Below are positions 18,405-26,965 of a DNA stretch of 64,000 nucleotides, one piece after another. A program made the translations under genes and the position numbers. The stretch comes from Planctomycetota bacterium (GTDB lineage: Bacteria > Planctomycetota > Planctomycetia > Pirellulales > Lacipirellulaceae): the NCBI GenBank assembly GCA_029781135.1, contig JAKOXH010000042.1, forward strand, positions 124,001-188,000, given 5' to 3'. The notes beneath the pieces were generated by a model. It did not search any database. It saw only the letters and a list, made by a program, of their open reading frames with translations, and was not told where the DNA came from. The number at the start of each line of letters is the position of its first letter. Positions within the stretch are counted from its first letter, which is position 1.

Positions 18405-19391
18405 CTAATCTGCTTTGTCCTTCAATTTCGCGATGAGAAACTTTTCCATCGACCCGTACTTCGTATCTTTGTGTCCTGGATAAGCCAACACCGCTTCGAC
18501 CCCCACCTTATTGAGCGCTTCCACAAGTGCCACGCCATACATGGCGGAATGGGTCGGGTCTTGTTCCTCCTGACCTTTGGCCGGGGCTTTCTTTTGACTG
18601 GGGTAGTCCAAATAAACCGGCGGATCATCCTTGCTGACTAGTTCAATCGGTGAGTACTCTTTAATCCACGGCAGCACACGCTCGCGGTCCTTCAGCAGCA
18701 GCTCAAATTCCTCCTTCCGGCTGCGACCATCTGCGGCAAACCCAAACGCATGTCCCGCATAAATGGCATTCGGAATCCACTCCCGCAGTTGCTTTGGGTC
18801 GAGCGACGTTTGCGCCCCCAACACCGCCGCACATGTCAGTCGCGTGGATTGCCGCTCCACGGGATCGCTACTATCGGGCTTGGCCAAGTCGTCATGCATC
18901 GCCAACCACAGCGACGTGCATGCCCCGGCTGATCCGCCCGTCGCCCCGAACCGTTTCGGGTCGACATTCCATTCCTTCGCCTTCGCTCGAACCGTCTGAA
19001 TCGCCCGGGCCGCGTCGTACAAACACGCCTTCACCGGCGGTTCCACCTTCTGCTCCATCGCCTGCTTGATAAACCGGTAGTTGATTCGGGCGACCGAAAT
19101 TCCCGCATCTAAGAACGGGCGTATCGCACCCTCGCCATAGCCGCTCTTGTCGCCATTGACCCACCCGCCACCGTGGATCATCACCACGACCGGCGTCGGC
19201 GTATCGGACTTCGCCTCCCAGAAGTCGAGCACTTGCCGCAGCGAGTCGTGCCCGTACGCATAGTCCGCCACGGTGGGAGCCGCCTTCGGCGCAGCCTTCT
19301 TCGGCTTCTCTTTAGTCGTTGCCTGGCCAAATGCAATCCCGGGAACTATCGCGCTGACCACACAAACCAAAAACAGTATTCGCCTGGGCAT
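18405..19391 (-). CDS. Secreted alpha/beta hydrolase, esterase/carboxylesterase-like
   Basis: 328 residues from the ATG at 19391, chosen because AAAGGTGAT precedes it and a signal peptide (MPRRILFLVCVVSAIVPGIA) follows. The oxyanion-hole motif HGGGWVNGD and nucleophile elbow GATGGSAGACT identify the hormone-sensitive-lipase/BD-FAE-like group; the catalytic His is probably in YPGHKD near the end. A Lys/Pro/Ala linker follows the signal peptide. It probably removes ester groups from polymers or lipids outside the cytoplasm; the substrate is unknown. Same strand as the downstream terpene-cyclase-fold gene, 40 bp away. Confidence 0.88.
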   Translation of the reverse strand: MPRRILFLVCVVSAIVPGIAFGQATTKEKPKKAAPKAAPTVADYAYGHDSLRQVLDFWEAKSDTPTPVVVMIHGGGWVNGDKSGYGEGAIRPFLDAGISVARINYRFIKQAMEQKVEPPVKACLYDAARAIQTVRAKAKEWNVDPKRFGATGGSAGACTSLWLAMHDDLAKPDSSDPVERQSTRLTCAAVLGAQTSLDPKQLREWIPNAIYAGHAFGFAADGRSRKEEFELLLKDRERVLPWIKEYSPIELVSKDDPPVYLDYPSQKKAPAKGQEEQDPTHSAMYGVALVEALNKVGVEAVLAYPGHKDTKYGSMEKFLIAKLKDKAD

Positions 19392-19477
19392 GAGATCACC
19401 TTTCAAGTGCAAGAATGAAACGCCACAACGGCGTTCATCGTCCCCCAGCGTGCCGCCCCAGTCAAGCAGCCCTAGGA

Positions 19478-19612
19478 TGCCACTGCTGGCTCGTCCAGCA
19501 GTGGTATATCGTTGCCGTTAGCTTGTAGCCGAATCCAGCAGCGGTCGCTAACTGGTACAATCCACAAGCTGCACGCAGAACAAGACACTGCTAACAAGTT
19601 AGCAGTGGCACC
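19478..19612. repeat. Short palindromes of the GCCACTGCTGG family
   Basis: Two units: ATGCCACTGCTGGCTCGTCC with the matching arm AGCAGTGG (19478-19505), and CACTGCTAACAAGTTAGCAG followed by TGGCACC (about 19586-19612). They share the CCACTGCT core with the longer copies at 11217-11338 and 55492-55610. They occupy the gap between the esterase gene start and the SprT-like gene end. Confidence 0.7.
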
Positions 19613-19655
19613 CATGCGCTGCCCCAGTGTCTATTCATGGGGAGTGCAACTAGCT

Positions 19656-20093
19656 TCACCCCCACCGAAACACAAACCGTTTATCAAACACGGGCGAACA
19701 CCTCCCGCACGCAATCCGCGTCCGACGATGCCGATAGATCACGCGTTTGCAGCCCGGGCACGTCCCCTGGTACTTCGGCTGCGGCCGCACCACTTCGTCG
19801 CCGTAGCAGCGCTTCGCGTTGCACCCAATCGACCGGGCCACCGCCCGCCATGCCGAGTTGTGCCCGGCCCCGCGCGGCGCCAAGGCGTGGGCGATCTCAT
19901 GCAGAATCGTCTCGCGGACTTCCTCTTCGTCGTTCAGCTCCACGAGATGCCGCGACAGCGAAATCTCCTTCGCCGAATAGCTGCACCGACCAAATCGCAT
20001 TTTCGAGCGATCAAACCGAAACGACCACTCCGGCCACAAATTATGCTGCTTCATCAATTGAATTGCAATCTGCCGTGCCCGTCCTAGCGTCAT
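19656..20093 (-). CDS. SprT-like zinc metallopeptidase domain protein
   Basis: 145 residues from the ATG at 20093 (AGGATGATG lies upstream; the frame is open a further 21 codons to 20156). The metallopeptidase motif HEIAH is at residues 65-69 with a third ligand likely at H78 (GHNSAW). A C-terminal zinc ribbon is present (CPGC and CGRC). SprT-like proteins are related to SPRTN/Wss1 proteases for DNA-protein crosslinks, but the bacterial function is not settled. Cytoplasmic; no operon partner. Confidence 0.88.
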   Translation of the reverse strand: MTLGRARQIAIQLMKQHNLWPEWSFRFDRSKMRFGRCSYSAKEISLSRHLVELNDEEEVRETILHEIAHALAPRGAGHNSAWRAVARSIGCNAKRCYGDEVVRPQPKYQGTCPGCKRVIYRHRRTRIACGRCSPVFDKRFVFRWG

Positions 20094-20367
20094 TGCGTCA
20101 TCATCCTGATTCAAACGAACAACATCGACACAATCAATATGAGCGGCCGCGGCCACGCGGTGCTCCCGTCGAGAACCACGGTCCCTTCATACGACAACTT
20201 CCCAACCCCGCATCCTCGACACGCTTGCCTCGCTATCCGAAAACCGCTAATTTTGCACCACGGAATTGAAGTATCGCAAGACTAGTGCAAAACTTAAACT
20301 CGTCAATGACGTTGTATCGCTTGCCGCTTAGCCAAACCGCCCACGCCGCCCCTACCCCCGCGCTGCC

Positions 20368-20850
20368 GTGAACTCGCTCTACGACATCGACGTAACCACT
20401 ATCGATGGCCAGCCGCAGCGGCTGGATGCGTACCGCGGCCAAGTGTTACTCCTTGTCAACGTCGCCAGTCGTTGCGGCTTCACCCCGCAATACGCCGGCC
20501 TTGAAGAACTTTATCGGAAGCACAGAGCAGACGGCTTCACCGTCCTTGGGTTCCCCTGCGACCAGTTCGCCCACCAAGAACCCGGCAACGAGGCCGAGAT
20601 CAAGAGTTTTTGTCAGCGCACGTATGATGTGACGTTCCCCCTGTTCGCTAAAATCAACGTCAACGGCTCCAATACCCATCCGCTGTACCAACATCTCAAA
20701 TCCGCCCGCCGCGGCTTTTTGGGGAGCAAAGCCATCAAATGGAACTTCACGAAATTCCTTGTCGATCGCCACGGCACTGTCGTTCGACGTTATGCACCCT
20801 CCGCCTCACCCGAAAATATTGAAAGCGACGTTGAGTCGCTCCTGACCTAA
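20368..20850 (+). CDS. Glutathione peroxidase family protein
   Basis: 160 residues with a GTG start. The peroxidatic Cys is C36 (NVASRCGFTPQY); the rest of the catalytic tetrad is Q66 (PCDQF), W125 and N126 (KWNFTKF). As a Cys rather than selenocysteine form, it probably uses thioredoxin to reduce hydrogen peroxide or lipid peroxides. No signal peptide. It is followed after 13 bp by the alpha/beta hydrolase gene, so the two are probably co-transcribed. Confidence 0.93.
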   Translation: MNSLYDIDVTTIDGQPQRLDAYRGQVLLLVNVASRCGFTPQYAGLEELYRKHRADGFTVLGFPCDQFAHQEPGNEAEIKSFCQRTYDVTFPLFAKINVNGSNTHPLYQHLKSARRGFLGSKAIKWNFTKFLVDRHGTVVRRYAPSASPENIESDVESLLT

Positions 20851-20863
20851 ACAAAGTGGCAAA

Positions 20864-21922
20864 ATGATGTTTAAACTAAAGTCCGCAATAGTATTGGTCT
20901 GGCTACTTCCCTCGCTCGTAATGGCCAAGGAAGTACCCACTTCTCCACTTGCTGTCGGTAGCACATTTGAAGCGACAGACACGCTCGCCTGCGGCGATGA
21001 GGCCAACGCCGACGCCCAGGATTGCATTACCAGCTTGGGTTGGAAGCCGACCAAATTCACGGTCAAGCTGGAGGCGGCCGAACCCGGATGCGGCGATTTT
21101 CTCGTCCGTTTCCCCTCGGCGAAGCCAATCGGAAATGAACAGAATGACTTGGTCGCCATGGAATGGTTTGCACCGCATGATGATGACAACCGAATCCGCA
21201 CGGCTCGCGCCATGGTGGTCATTCACGAATCGGGCAATAACATGACGGTGGGCCGCGTCATCGCCCGTGGCCTGAGTGGCCAGGGATTACACGCGTTCCT
21301 CGTCAATCTTCCCGGCTATGGTCCGCGGCGAGTTCCCGACGTCGCCAAACCCGAAAACATCCTGGCGGCGATGCAGCAGGGAATCGCCGATGCCCGTCGC
21401 GCCCGCGATGCGGTTGGCGCGCTGCCGCTGATCGATCATTCCCTCATTGGCATTCAAGGCACGAGCCTCGGCGGTTTCGTGACCGCCACCGTCGCCGGCC
21501 TCGATCATGGTTATGACCGCGTGTTCATCCTGCTGGCCGGCGGCAACATTGAAGATGTCATCATGAACGGCACGAAGGATGCCGCCAAAGCACGCCAGAA
21601 ACTCGCCGCCGCCGGCATCACCGATGAGCACATCAAGCAGCTCGCTCATGGTATCGAACCCCTGCGGTTGGCCCACCGCATCCGACCCGAGGACACTTGG
21701 CTTTACAGCGGCAAATATGATGAAGTCGTTCCGCCGCGCTGTTCGAAAGCGTTGGCCGTTGCGGCGCGCTTGCCGGCGTCGCATCACATCGAAATGTCGT
21801 GCAATCATTACTCGGGCGCAATCTATTTGCCACAAGTTGTCGAACAGATGCGGCAGCGCATGTCGGAAACGCAGCCAGCCGCCGCTCCCGCAAGCATGCC
21901 CCACAGCGCAGCGGCACAGTGA
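20864..21922 (+). CDS. Secreted alpha/beta hydrolase
   Basis: 352 residues with a signal peptide (KSAIVLVWLLPSLVMA). The fold is shown by VIHESGNNMTVG (oxyanion region, replacing the usual HGG), the nucleophile elbow GTSLGG (Ser near residue 201) and NHYSGAIYLP near the end, which holds the probable catalytic His. The region between the signal peptide and the core has two close cysteine pairs (LACGDEANADAQDC). Substrate unknown. Probably in an operon with the glutathione peroxidase gene; the C-terminus is Ala/Pro-rich. Confidence 0.85.
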   Translation: MMFKLKSAIVLVWLLPSLVMAKEVPTSPLAVGSTFEATDTLACGDEANADAQDCITSLGWKPTKFTVKLEAAEPGCGDFLVRFPSAKPIGNEQNDLVAMEWFAPHDDDNRIRTARAMVVIHESGNNMTVGRVIARGLSGQGLHAFLVNLPGYGPRRVPDVAKPENILAAMQQGIADARRARDAVGALPLIDHSLIGIQGTSLGGFVTATVAGLDHGYDRVFILLAGGNIEDVIMNGTKDAAKARQKLAAAGITDEHIKQLAHGIEPLRLAHRIRPEDTWLYSGKYDEVVPPRCSKALAVAARLPASHHIEMSCNHYSGAIYLPQVVEQMRQRMSETQPAAAPASMPHSAAAQ

Positions 21923-21953
21923 CTTGCGAGATTCAAATCGGAAGATTCGACAA

Positions 21954-23318
21954 TTACTGGTGAACGTACGTCGAACTCAGACCATATTTGTCGAGGAGGC
22001 GATAAAGCGTACGCCGACTGACGCCCAGCGCTCGCGCCGTCTCCGCTTTGTTGCGATCGTGCATGCGATACATGTCCGAGACATGTCGCCGGGTGTGCGT
22101 GAATAAGTCGACTTCCCCGTCCGCCCCATCGTGTGGCACCAGGCATTCGCCAGCCGCAATTTCGGGCGGCAGATTCTCGACGCGAATCCGATTGTCATCG
22201 GCCAAAATTTTAGCTCGGTCAATCGCGTTCTGCAATTGCCGCACGTTGCCAGGCCAACTATATTTTTCCAGAATGCGAATCACTTCCGGGTCGCATTCCC
22301 ATCTCGGCCCCGTGAAATGATCGAGCAGCGGCTTCAGGTCGCCGATACGCTCGCGCAGGGGCGGCAGATAGATCGTCAGAAGATTGATGCGGTACAGCAA
22401 ATCCTCGCGAAAATGCTTCTCCTTGACTTCCTCAAGCAGATCACGGTTCGTGGCGGCGAGCAAACGAACATGTACGCGCCGTTCTTTCACCGAGCCCACA
22501 CGCCGCAGTGTGCCGTCTTCCAGAACGCGCAGCAACTTAGCCTGCAGTCCTAACGCGAGTTCGCCAATTTCGTCGATGAATAGCGTGCCGCCGTCCGCCA
22601 CTTCAAACAGGCCTGGTTTCATGCCAGTCGCGCCCGTGAATGCTCCCCGCTCGTAACCGAAAAGTTCGCTTTCAAGCAGCGTTTCCGGCAACGCCGCGCA
22701 ATTGATCACTACCAGCGGCTTGTCGGCCAGGGCACTGGCCTCGTGCAACGCTCGAGCAACAAGTTCCTTGCCCGTTCCACTCTCGCCCTGTATGAGAATC
22801 GGCTTGTCGGTAGGTCCGACACGATCGATGAGCCGAAACACTCCCTGCATTTGCGGCGAATCACCGATGATCTGTGGCGGCGGCTGGTGCCGCCGCAGCA
22901 CCGCCTTGAGCTGTAGATTCTCTTTCCGCAATTGGCGTGCGGCATACGCCTTCCGCACGAGGCGGTCGAGTTCATGGAGACTAACTGGTTTTGTCACGAA
23001 CTCCGCGGCCCCGAGCTTCATGGCCTCGACGGCGATTTCAATCGTGGCTCCGCCGCTGAGTACGACGATCTCGCACTCCGCCCCGCCCGCGTGGATTTGT
23101 TTGAGAACATCGAGCCCCGCCTTGCCAGGCCTGGGTAAATCGAGAACCAGGACGTCAAACGTTTTCTGTTCCAACAGTTCGCTGGCCTGGCGGACGTTGT
23201 GGCACTGTGCGACCTCGTGCCCATGTCGCACGAAGTAGTGGGCCATTCCGTTGCGCACGTCTTCGTCGCCGTCGACAAGCAGTAGCTGGAGAACGTGTTT
23301 CTTTGCGCCGTGCGTCAT
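21954..23318 (-). CDS. Sigma-54-dependent response regulator (NtrC family)
   Basis: 454 residues from the ATG at 23318; the frame is open to 23474, but the extra N-terminus is not receiver-like. Domains: receiver (phosphoacceptor D60 in [11 protein letters not shown]110 in FVTKP), AAA+ domain with Walker A GESGTGKE (178-185), the sigma-54 contact loop GAFTGA (225-230), Walker [13 protein letters not shown], and a C-terminal Fis-type helix-turn-helix ([20 protein letters not shown]). It should activate sigma-54 promoters when phosphorylated. No sensor kinase is adjacent. It is divergent from the CBS/Nfn/ADH group, whose promoter region holds a GG-N10-GC element. Confidence 0.93.
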   Translation of the reverse strand: MTHGAKKHVLQLLLVDGDEDVRNGMAHYFVRHGHEVAQCHNVRQASELLEQKTFDVLVLDLPRPGKAGLDVLKQIHAGGAECEIVVLSGGATIEIAVEAMKLGAAEFVTKPVSLHELDRLVRKAYAARQLRKENLQLKAVLRRHQPPPQIIGDSPQMQGVFRLIDRVGPTDKPILIQGESGTGKELVARALHEASALADKPLVVINCAALPETLLESELFGYERGAFTGATGMKPGLFEVADGGTLFIDEIGELALGLQAKLLRVLEDGTLRRVGSVKERRVHVRLLAATNRDLLEEVKEKHFREDLLYRINLLTIYLPPLRERIGDLKPLLDHFTGPRWECDPEVIRILEKYSWPGNVRQLQNAIDRAKILADDNRIRVENLPPEIAAGECLVPHDGADGEVDLFTHTRRHVSDMYRMHDRNKAETARALGVSRRTLYRLLDKYGLSSTYVHQ

Positions 23319-23816
23319 ATAACTTCTTGGGGGCCAACGCCTCCGCAATTCTGGTGGTTTATTGCAAGCACACAGAAGTGCGTCGGAATAGTTGGCAAAG
23401 CATGTGCCGCAGCGGGTAGGAGGACAGCGGCAATCGCATGCAGATTGCGTGTGTGCGTAAACGGCACGCTGCATTCCGAGCGAAAAAGTCGGGAATTTGT
23501 GCCGTGGCGACCGTGCCCTATCGATACGCCGCGCGCTAAAGAGACACAGCCTGCGCGCTACTGTGCAGTTGCGGCTCAGTCGAGCCGCGTCACCGTTTTC
23601 GATTCGAAGTTACGTCTGGTGAGACCGACTCGACTGGGAGCGAATGTCGTTGAGTATGGGGCTGTCACTAGGCTGGAATGCGTGCCGCGAGTTCCGCATG
23701 TATCGATATTCACTGGAAAGGCCTCAAATTTGCACATATAAGCCTTCCGTTACGTGAATCCGATCGTTGGTTGCCGCCGCCGCAATGTTCGAACGCCATT
23801 GTCGAGGGAGGCTATT
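23319..23816. other. Divergent regulatory region of ~500 bp
   Basis: Lies between the starts of the NtrC-type regulator and the CBS-domain gene. It contains no supported gene. It holds a candidate sigma-54 promoter (23719-23734) and a perfect small palindrome, GCGGCTCAGTCGAGCCGC (23571-23588), about 130 bp upstream of that promoter, a suitable distance for an activator site. Confidence 0.5.
23719..23734 (+). promoter_or_regulatory. Candidate sigma-54 (-24/-12) promoter
   Basis: AGGCCTCAAATTTGCA has GG at 23720-23721, ten bases, then GC at 23732-23733, the invariant spacing of sigma-54 promoters, and the -12 half (TTTGCA) is a perfect match. The -24 half (AGGCCT) is weaker against TGGCAC. It is about 85 bp upstream of the CBS gene start and faces it, next to a gene for a sigma-54 activator. 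Confidence 0.5.
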
Positions 23817-24311
23817 ATGAGCGTGGGAAGAATATGTGTACGCGAAGTCGATACGGCTCAGTTGGAAGAGCCAGTGGCTGTAGTCGCACAACGGATGCAT
23901 CAGCATGCGGTGGGCACGCTGGTTGTAGTGAATGAACTCCGAGAAGTTGTGGGGATCGTCACGGACCGCGACCTGGTCGCCCGCGTGCTGGCTAAAGGGC
24001 GTGACCCTTCGCAGACGGCGCTGCGCGAGGTAATGACAATCGCACCCAAAACGGTGTCACCGGAAACATCGATTGAGACGGCCCTATTGATTATGCGAAC
24101 TGGCCGGTTCCGTCGCGTGCCGGTGGTAGATGCAGAGAACCGTTTGGTGGGGTTGGTTACCTTGGACGATGTGCTCATGCTATTGGGTGAGGAACTTGCC
24201 CAAATCGGGCGATTGATCAAGCGCGAAACACCGCGAGCAATCATTGACGACCAGGACAGTTGCGGATCGGGCAGGCGACAAATTGATGCACCGGTTTGCG
24301 TTGGTGATTGA
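23817..24311 (+). CDS. CBS-domain protein
   Basis: 164 residues from the ATG at 23817, preceded by GAGGGAGG. Two CBS motifs form one Bateman module: the first around VGTLVVVNELREVVGIVTDRD and the second around RRVPVVDAENRLVGLVTLDD. Such stand-alone pairs bind adenine nucleotides and sense energy charge. The C-terminal ~30 residues are basic and unstructured-looking. It is the first gene of a probable group with the two Nfn-like genes (92 bp to the next) and lies downstream of the candidate sigma-54 promoter. Confidence 0.9.
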   Translation: MSVGRICVREVDTAQLEEPVAVVAQRMHQHAVGTLVVVNELREVVGIVTDRDLVARVLAKGRDPSQTALREVMTIAPKTVSPETSIETALLIMRTGRFRRVPVVDAENRLVGLVTLDDVLMLLGEELAQIGRLIKRETPRAIIDDQDSCGSGRRQIDAPVCVGD

Positions 24312-24403
24312 ACGATTCGCGCAGCCGTTGTAGGCGTGCCAAAACCGCACGCTAAAATCACTAAGTTGTGAACCGCCACAGCCAAAGATGAGAAGTAATC
24401 TGC

Positions 24404-25327
24404 GTGAATCAGTTGGCAACGAGCATGTTTTCGATTGTTGAGGCGTGGTTCTTAGCGCCGGACATAAAGTTGCTGAAGATCCAAGCGCCGCTGATTGCGC
24501 GTAAGCGGAAGGCGGGGCAGTTCGTTATCGTACGAGTGCATGAACATGGCGAACGTATTCCGCTGACCATTGCCGATGCGGACCCGGGGCTGGGTACGAT
24601 TACGATCATCGTCCAGGGAATTGGCAAGACGACCAGGCAGGTCAATCTACTGAATGCCGGCGACGCGCTGCTCGATGTCGTAGGACCTCTTGGTAACCCT
24701 TCGGACATTCGCCTTTTTGGTTCGGTTGCGGTGATCGGCGGCGGCGTGGGCACGGCGATCGCCTATCCGACTGCCGTGGCGCTTAAAGAAGTCGGCAACT
24801 TCGTGATCAGCATTGTCGGTGCACGGTCGAAAGAGCTGGTAATCATGGAAGAGGAGATGCGGGCGACCAGCGATGAACTCTTCGTGGTGACCGATGACGG
24901 CAGCTACGGTCGGCAAGGATTGGTGACGGACATGCTGCGCGAGCTTATTGAAGCAGGGCGCTCTATCGACCACGTGCTGGCGATTGGGCCGATCCCGATG
25001 ATGCAAGCCGTCGCCGAGGTGACGCGGCCCCACAAAATCGCCACGACTGTTAGCCTGAACCCGATCATGGTTGATGGAACGGGAATGTGCGGCGGCTGCC
25101 GCGTGCTGGTTGGCAATGAAAGCCGGTTCGCGTGCGTCGAGGGCCCCGAGTTCAACGCGCACGCGGTGGATTTTCGGATGCTCGCCCAACGGAATCGGCT
25201 ATACCGTTCGCAAGAACAGGCGGCGCTGAAGAAGTTCGAGAATTGGTTGCAGTACGCCCTCGACCCAACTCCTTGTTGCCAGTTGGAAAAAGAGCATCCC
25301 GAGATTGGGCCGCGAAGTCACACCTGA
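24404..25327 (+). CDS. NfnA-like ferredoxin-NADP+ oxidoreductase, small (FAD/2Fe-2S) subunit
   Basis: 307 residues. Ferredoxin-NADP reductase fold: FAD-binding domain with ERIPLTIADAD, NAD-binding domain with VIGGGVGTAIAYP, and a C-terminal [2Fe-2S] site with the cysteine pattern of DHODH-B/NfnA proteins (MCGGCRVLVG and FACVEGPEF). With the next gene, 15 bp downstream, it should form a flavin-based transhydrogenase complex (NfnAB / sulfide dehydrogenase SudAB type). Start uncertain: the GTG at 24404 is preceded by GAGAAG, while the ATG at 24425 (MFSIVEAWFLAP) fits family N-termini better. Confidence 0.88.
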   Translation: MNQLATSMFSIVEAWFLAPDIKLLKIQAPLIARKRKAGQFVIVRVHEHGERIPLTIADADPGLGTITIIVQGIGKTTRQVNLLNAGDALLDVVGPLGNPSDIRLFGSVAVIGGGVGTAIAYPTAVALKEVGNFVISIVGARSKELVIMEEEMRATSDELFVVTDDGSYGRQGLVTDMLRELIEAGRSIDHVLAIGPIPMMQAVAEVTRPHKIATTVSLNPIMVDGTGMCGGCRVLVGNESRFACVEGPEFNAHAVDFRMLAQRNRLYRSQEQAALKKFENWLQYALDPTPCCQLEKEHPEIGPRSHT

Positions 25328-25342
25328 GAATCGAACGATCGC

Positions 25343-26773
25343 ATGGCGGAACGACTGCCACCCAAGGAACGCACGAAAATCCCGCGGCAAGCGATGCCCG
25401 AGCGCGATGCGCTGGAGCGGGCGCACAATTTTTGCGAAGTGAATTCCGGCTTCGACTTGGCGTTGGCGGAGAAAGAGGCCCAGCGTTGTCTGGCGTGTGC
25501 CGATCCGAAGTGCGTCCACGGTTGCCCGGTGGGCGTTAAGGTTCGCGAAGTCGTCGACTTGGTCATTGAAGGCGAGTATTTGAAGGCGGCCGCGAAACTG
25601 CGCGAAGATAATGTGTTGCCCGCCGTGACCGGGCGAGTCTGTCCGCAGGAGACGCAATGCGAGGGTGCCTGCATTCTCGGCAAACGGTTCGCACCGCTGG
25701 CGATCGGGCATATCGAACGATTCGTGGCCGATTACGAACGCCAAACGGGCGAAGCGGGACTGCCCACGCCGGCACCGCCGACGGGCAAGAAAGTGGCGAT
25801 CGTCGGCAGCGGCCCCGCCGGGCTGAGCTGTGCGGGCGACCTCATTTTGAAAGGTCACCACGTTACGGTCTTCGAAGCGCTCCACGAGATTGGCGGCGTT
25901 CTACTGTACGGCATCCCTGAATTCCGTTTGCCGAAGGATATCGTACAGACCGAGGTCGCTAATTTGGGCCGAATGGGCGTCGAGTTTCAAACGAACGTGG
26001 TGATCGGCAAGACAATCACGGTCGACGAACTTCTTAATGAAATGGGTTACGATGCCGTGTTCGTGGCCACCGGTGCCGGGCTCCCCAAGTTCATGAACAT
26101 TCCGGGCGAGCACTTGGGCGGCGTGTACTCGGCCAATGAATTTTTGACGCGCGTGAATCTGATGAAGGCGTATGACGCCGATCATTACGATTCGCCAGTG
26201 TACAGTTGTGCGAATCGAAATGTGGCGATCATTGGCGGCGGCAACACCGCGATGGACGGCGTTCGCAGCGCACTGCGGCTAGGTGCGAAAAATGCGTATA
26301 TCATCTACCGCCGCAGCGAGGCCGAGATGCCGGCGCGAGTTGAAGAAGTGCATCACGCGAAGGACGAAGGCGTGCAGTTCATGACGCTGCACAACCCGGT
26401 CGAGTTTATCGGCAATGATGAGGGATTTTTGACGGGCATGCGATTACAGAAAATGGAACTCGGCGCGCCGGATGATTCTGGCCGACGCCGACCGGTACCG
26501 ATGCCCGGATCGGAGTTTCTGCTGCCGATCGATGTCGCGGTGATCGCGATCGGCACGGGCGCCAATCCGCTCGTCCAATCGACAACGCCCGACATGCAGA
26601 CGAACAAATGGGGCTACATCGTGGCCGACGAGGCGACGTTGCGGACGACCAAACGTGGCGTGTTTGCCGGCGGTGATATCGTGAGCGGTTCGGCGACCGT
26701 GATTCTGGCGATGGGTGCAGGCCGCACGGCCGCCAGGTCGATCCACGAATTCCTTAACACTGGGGTTTGGTAG
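25343..26773 (+). CDS. NfnB/GltD-like FAD/NAD(P) oxidoreductase, large subunit
   Basis: 476 residues. The N-terminal cysteine-rich domain has two [4Fe-4S]-type clusters (CLACADPKCVHGCPV and CPQETQCEGAC). It is followed by an FAD-binding GSGPAGLSCAGDL, an NAD(P)-binding GGGNTAMDG, and a final flavin motif (GVFAGGDIVSGSATV). This fits the large subunit of NADH-dependent reduced-ferredoxin:NADP+ oxidoreductase and, more widely, the glutamate synthase small-subunit family. Paired with the preceding NfnA-like subunit, electron bifurcation is possible, but glutamate synthase or sulfide dehydrogenase use cannot be excluded. No ferredoxin gene or glutamate synthase large subunit is adjacent. Confidence 0.9.
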   Translation: MAERLPPKERTKIPRQAMPERDALERAHNFCEVNSGFDLALAEKEAQRCLACADPKCVHGCPVGVKVREVVDLVIEGEYLKAAAKLREDNVLPAVTGRVCPQETQCEGACILGKRFAPLAIGHIERFVADYERQTGEAGLPTPAPPTGKKVAIVGSGPAGLSCAGDLILKGHHVTVFEALHEIGGVLLYGIPEFRLPKDIVQTEVANLGRMGVEFQTNVVIGKTITVDELLNEMGYDAVFVATGAGLPKFMNIPGEHLGGVYSANEFLTRVNLMKAYDADHYDSPVYSCANRNVAIIGGGNTAMDGVRSALRLGAKNAYIIYRRSEAEMPARVEEVHHAKDEGVQFMTLHNPVEFIGNDEGFLTGMRLQKMELGAPDDSGRRRPVPMPGSEFLLPIDVAVIAIGTGANPLVQSTTPDMQTNKWGYIVADEATLRTTKRGVFAGGDIVSGSATVILAMGAGRTAARSIHEFLNTGVW

Positions 26774-26831
26774 GGCATCTAATTTGTGGCGTGTTGTTCG
26801 GTGGATGGCGGCGCAGCTAAAGGCCTAGCGC

Positions 26832-26924
26832 TCGTTTAACCCCGAGCCAACGGCGAGGCGAAACGTCGCGCTGTAACCGAATTCGCAAGAATTTGGGGCT
26901 TCATCCGAATTCTTGCGAATTCGG
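26832..26924. repeat. Dispersed repeats in the Nfn-ADH gap
   Basis: 26832-26857 is a single arm of the TTTAACCCGGAGCCAACGGC family with one base changed. Next is an inverted repeat, CCGAATTCGCAAGAATT (26877-26893) with AATTCTTGCGAATTCGG (26908-26924), perfect over 17 bp with a 14-base loop. Both lie between the NfnB-like gene and the ADH gene and may separate their transcripts. Confidence 0.75.
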
Positions 26925-26965
26925 CTACGAGTGAAAGCGACGAAGTGGTAATTAAGGAAACAGCC

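Noticed and set aside
23393..23408. Second GG-N10-GC match (TGGCAAAGCATGTGCC)
   Set aside because: It is over 400 bp from the CBS gene start, and its -12 half lacks the TTGC consensus.
24404..26773. Glutamate synthase as the identity of the two oxidoreductase genes
   Set aside because: The large glutamate synthase subunit is absent and the first gene is a ferredoxin-NADP reductase-like subunit, so an NfnAB-type pair fits better.
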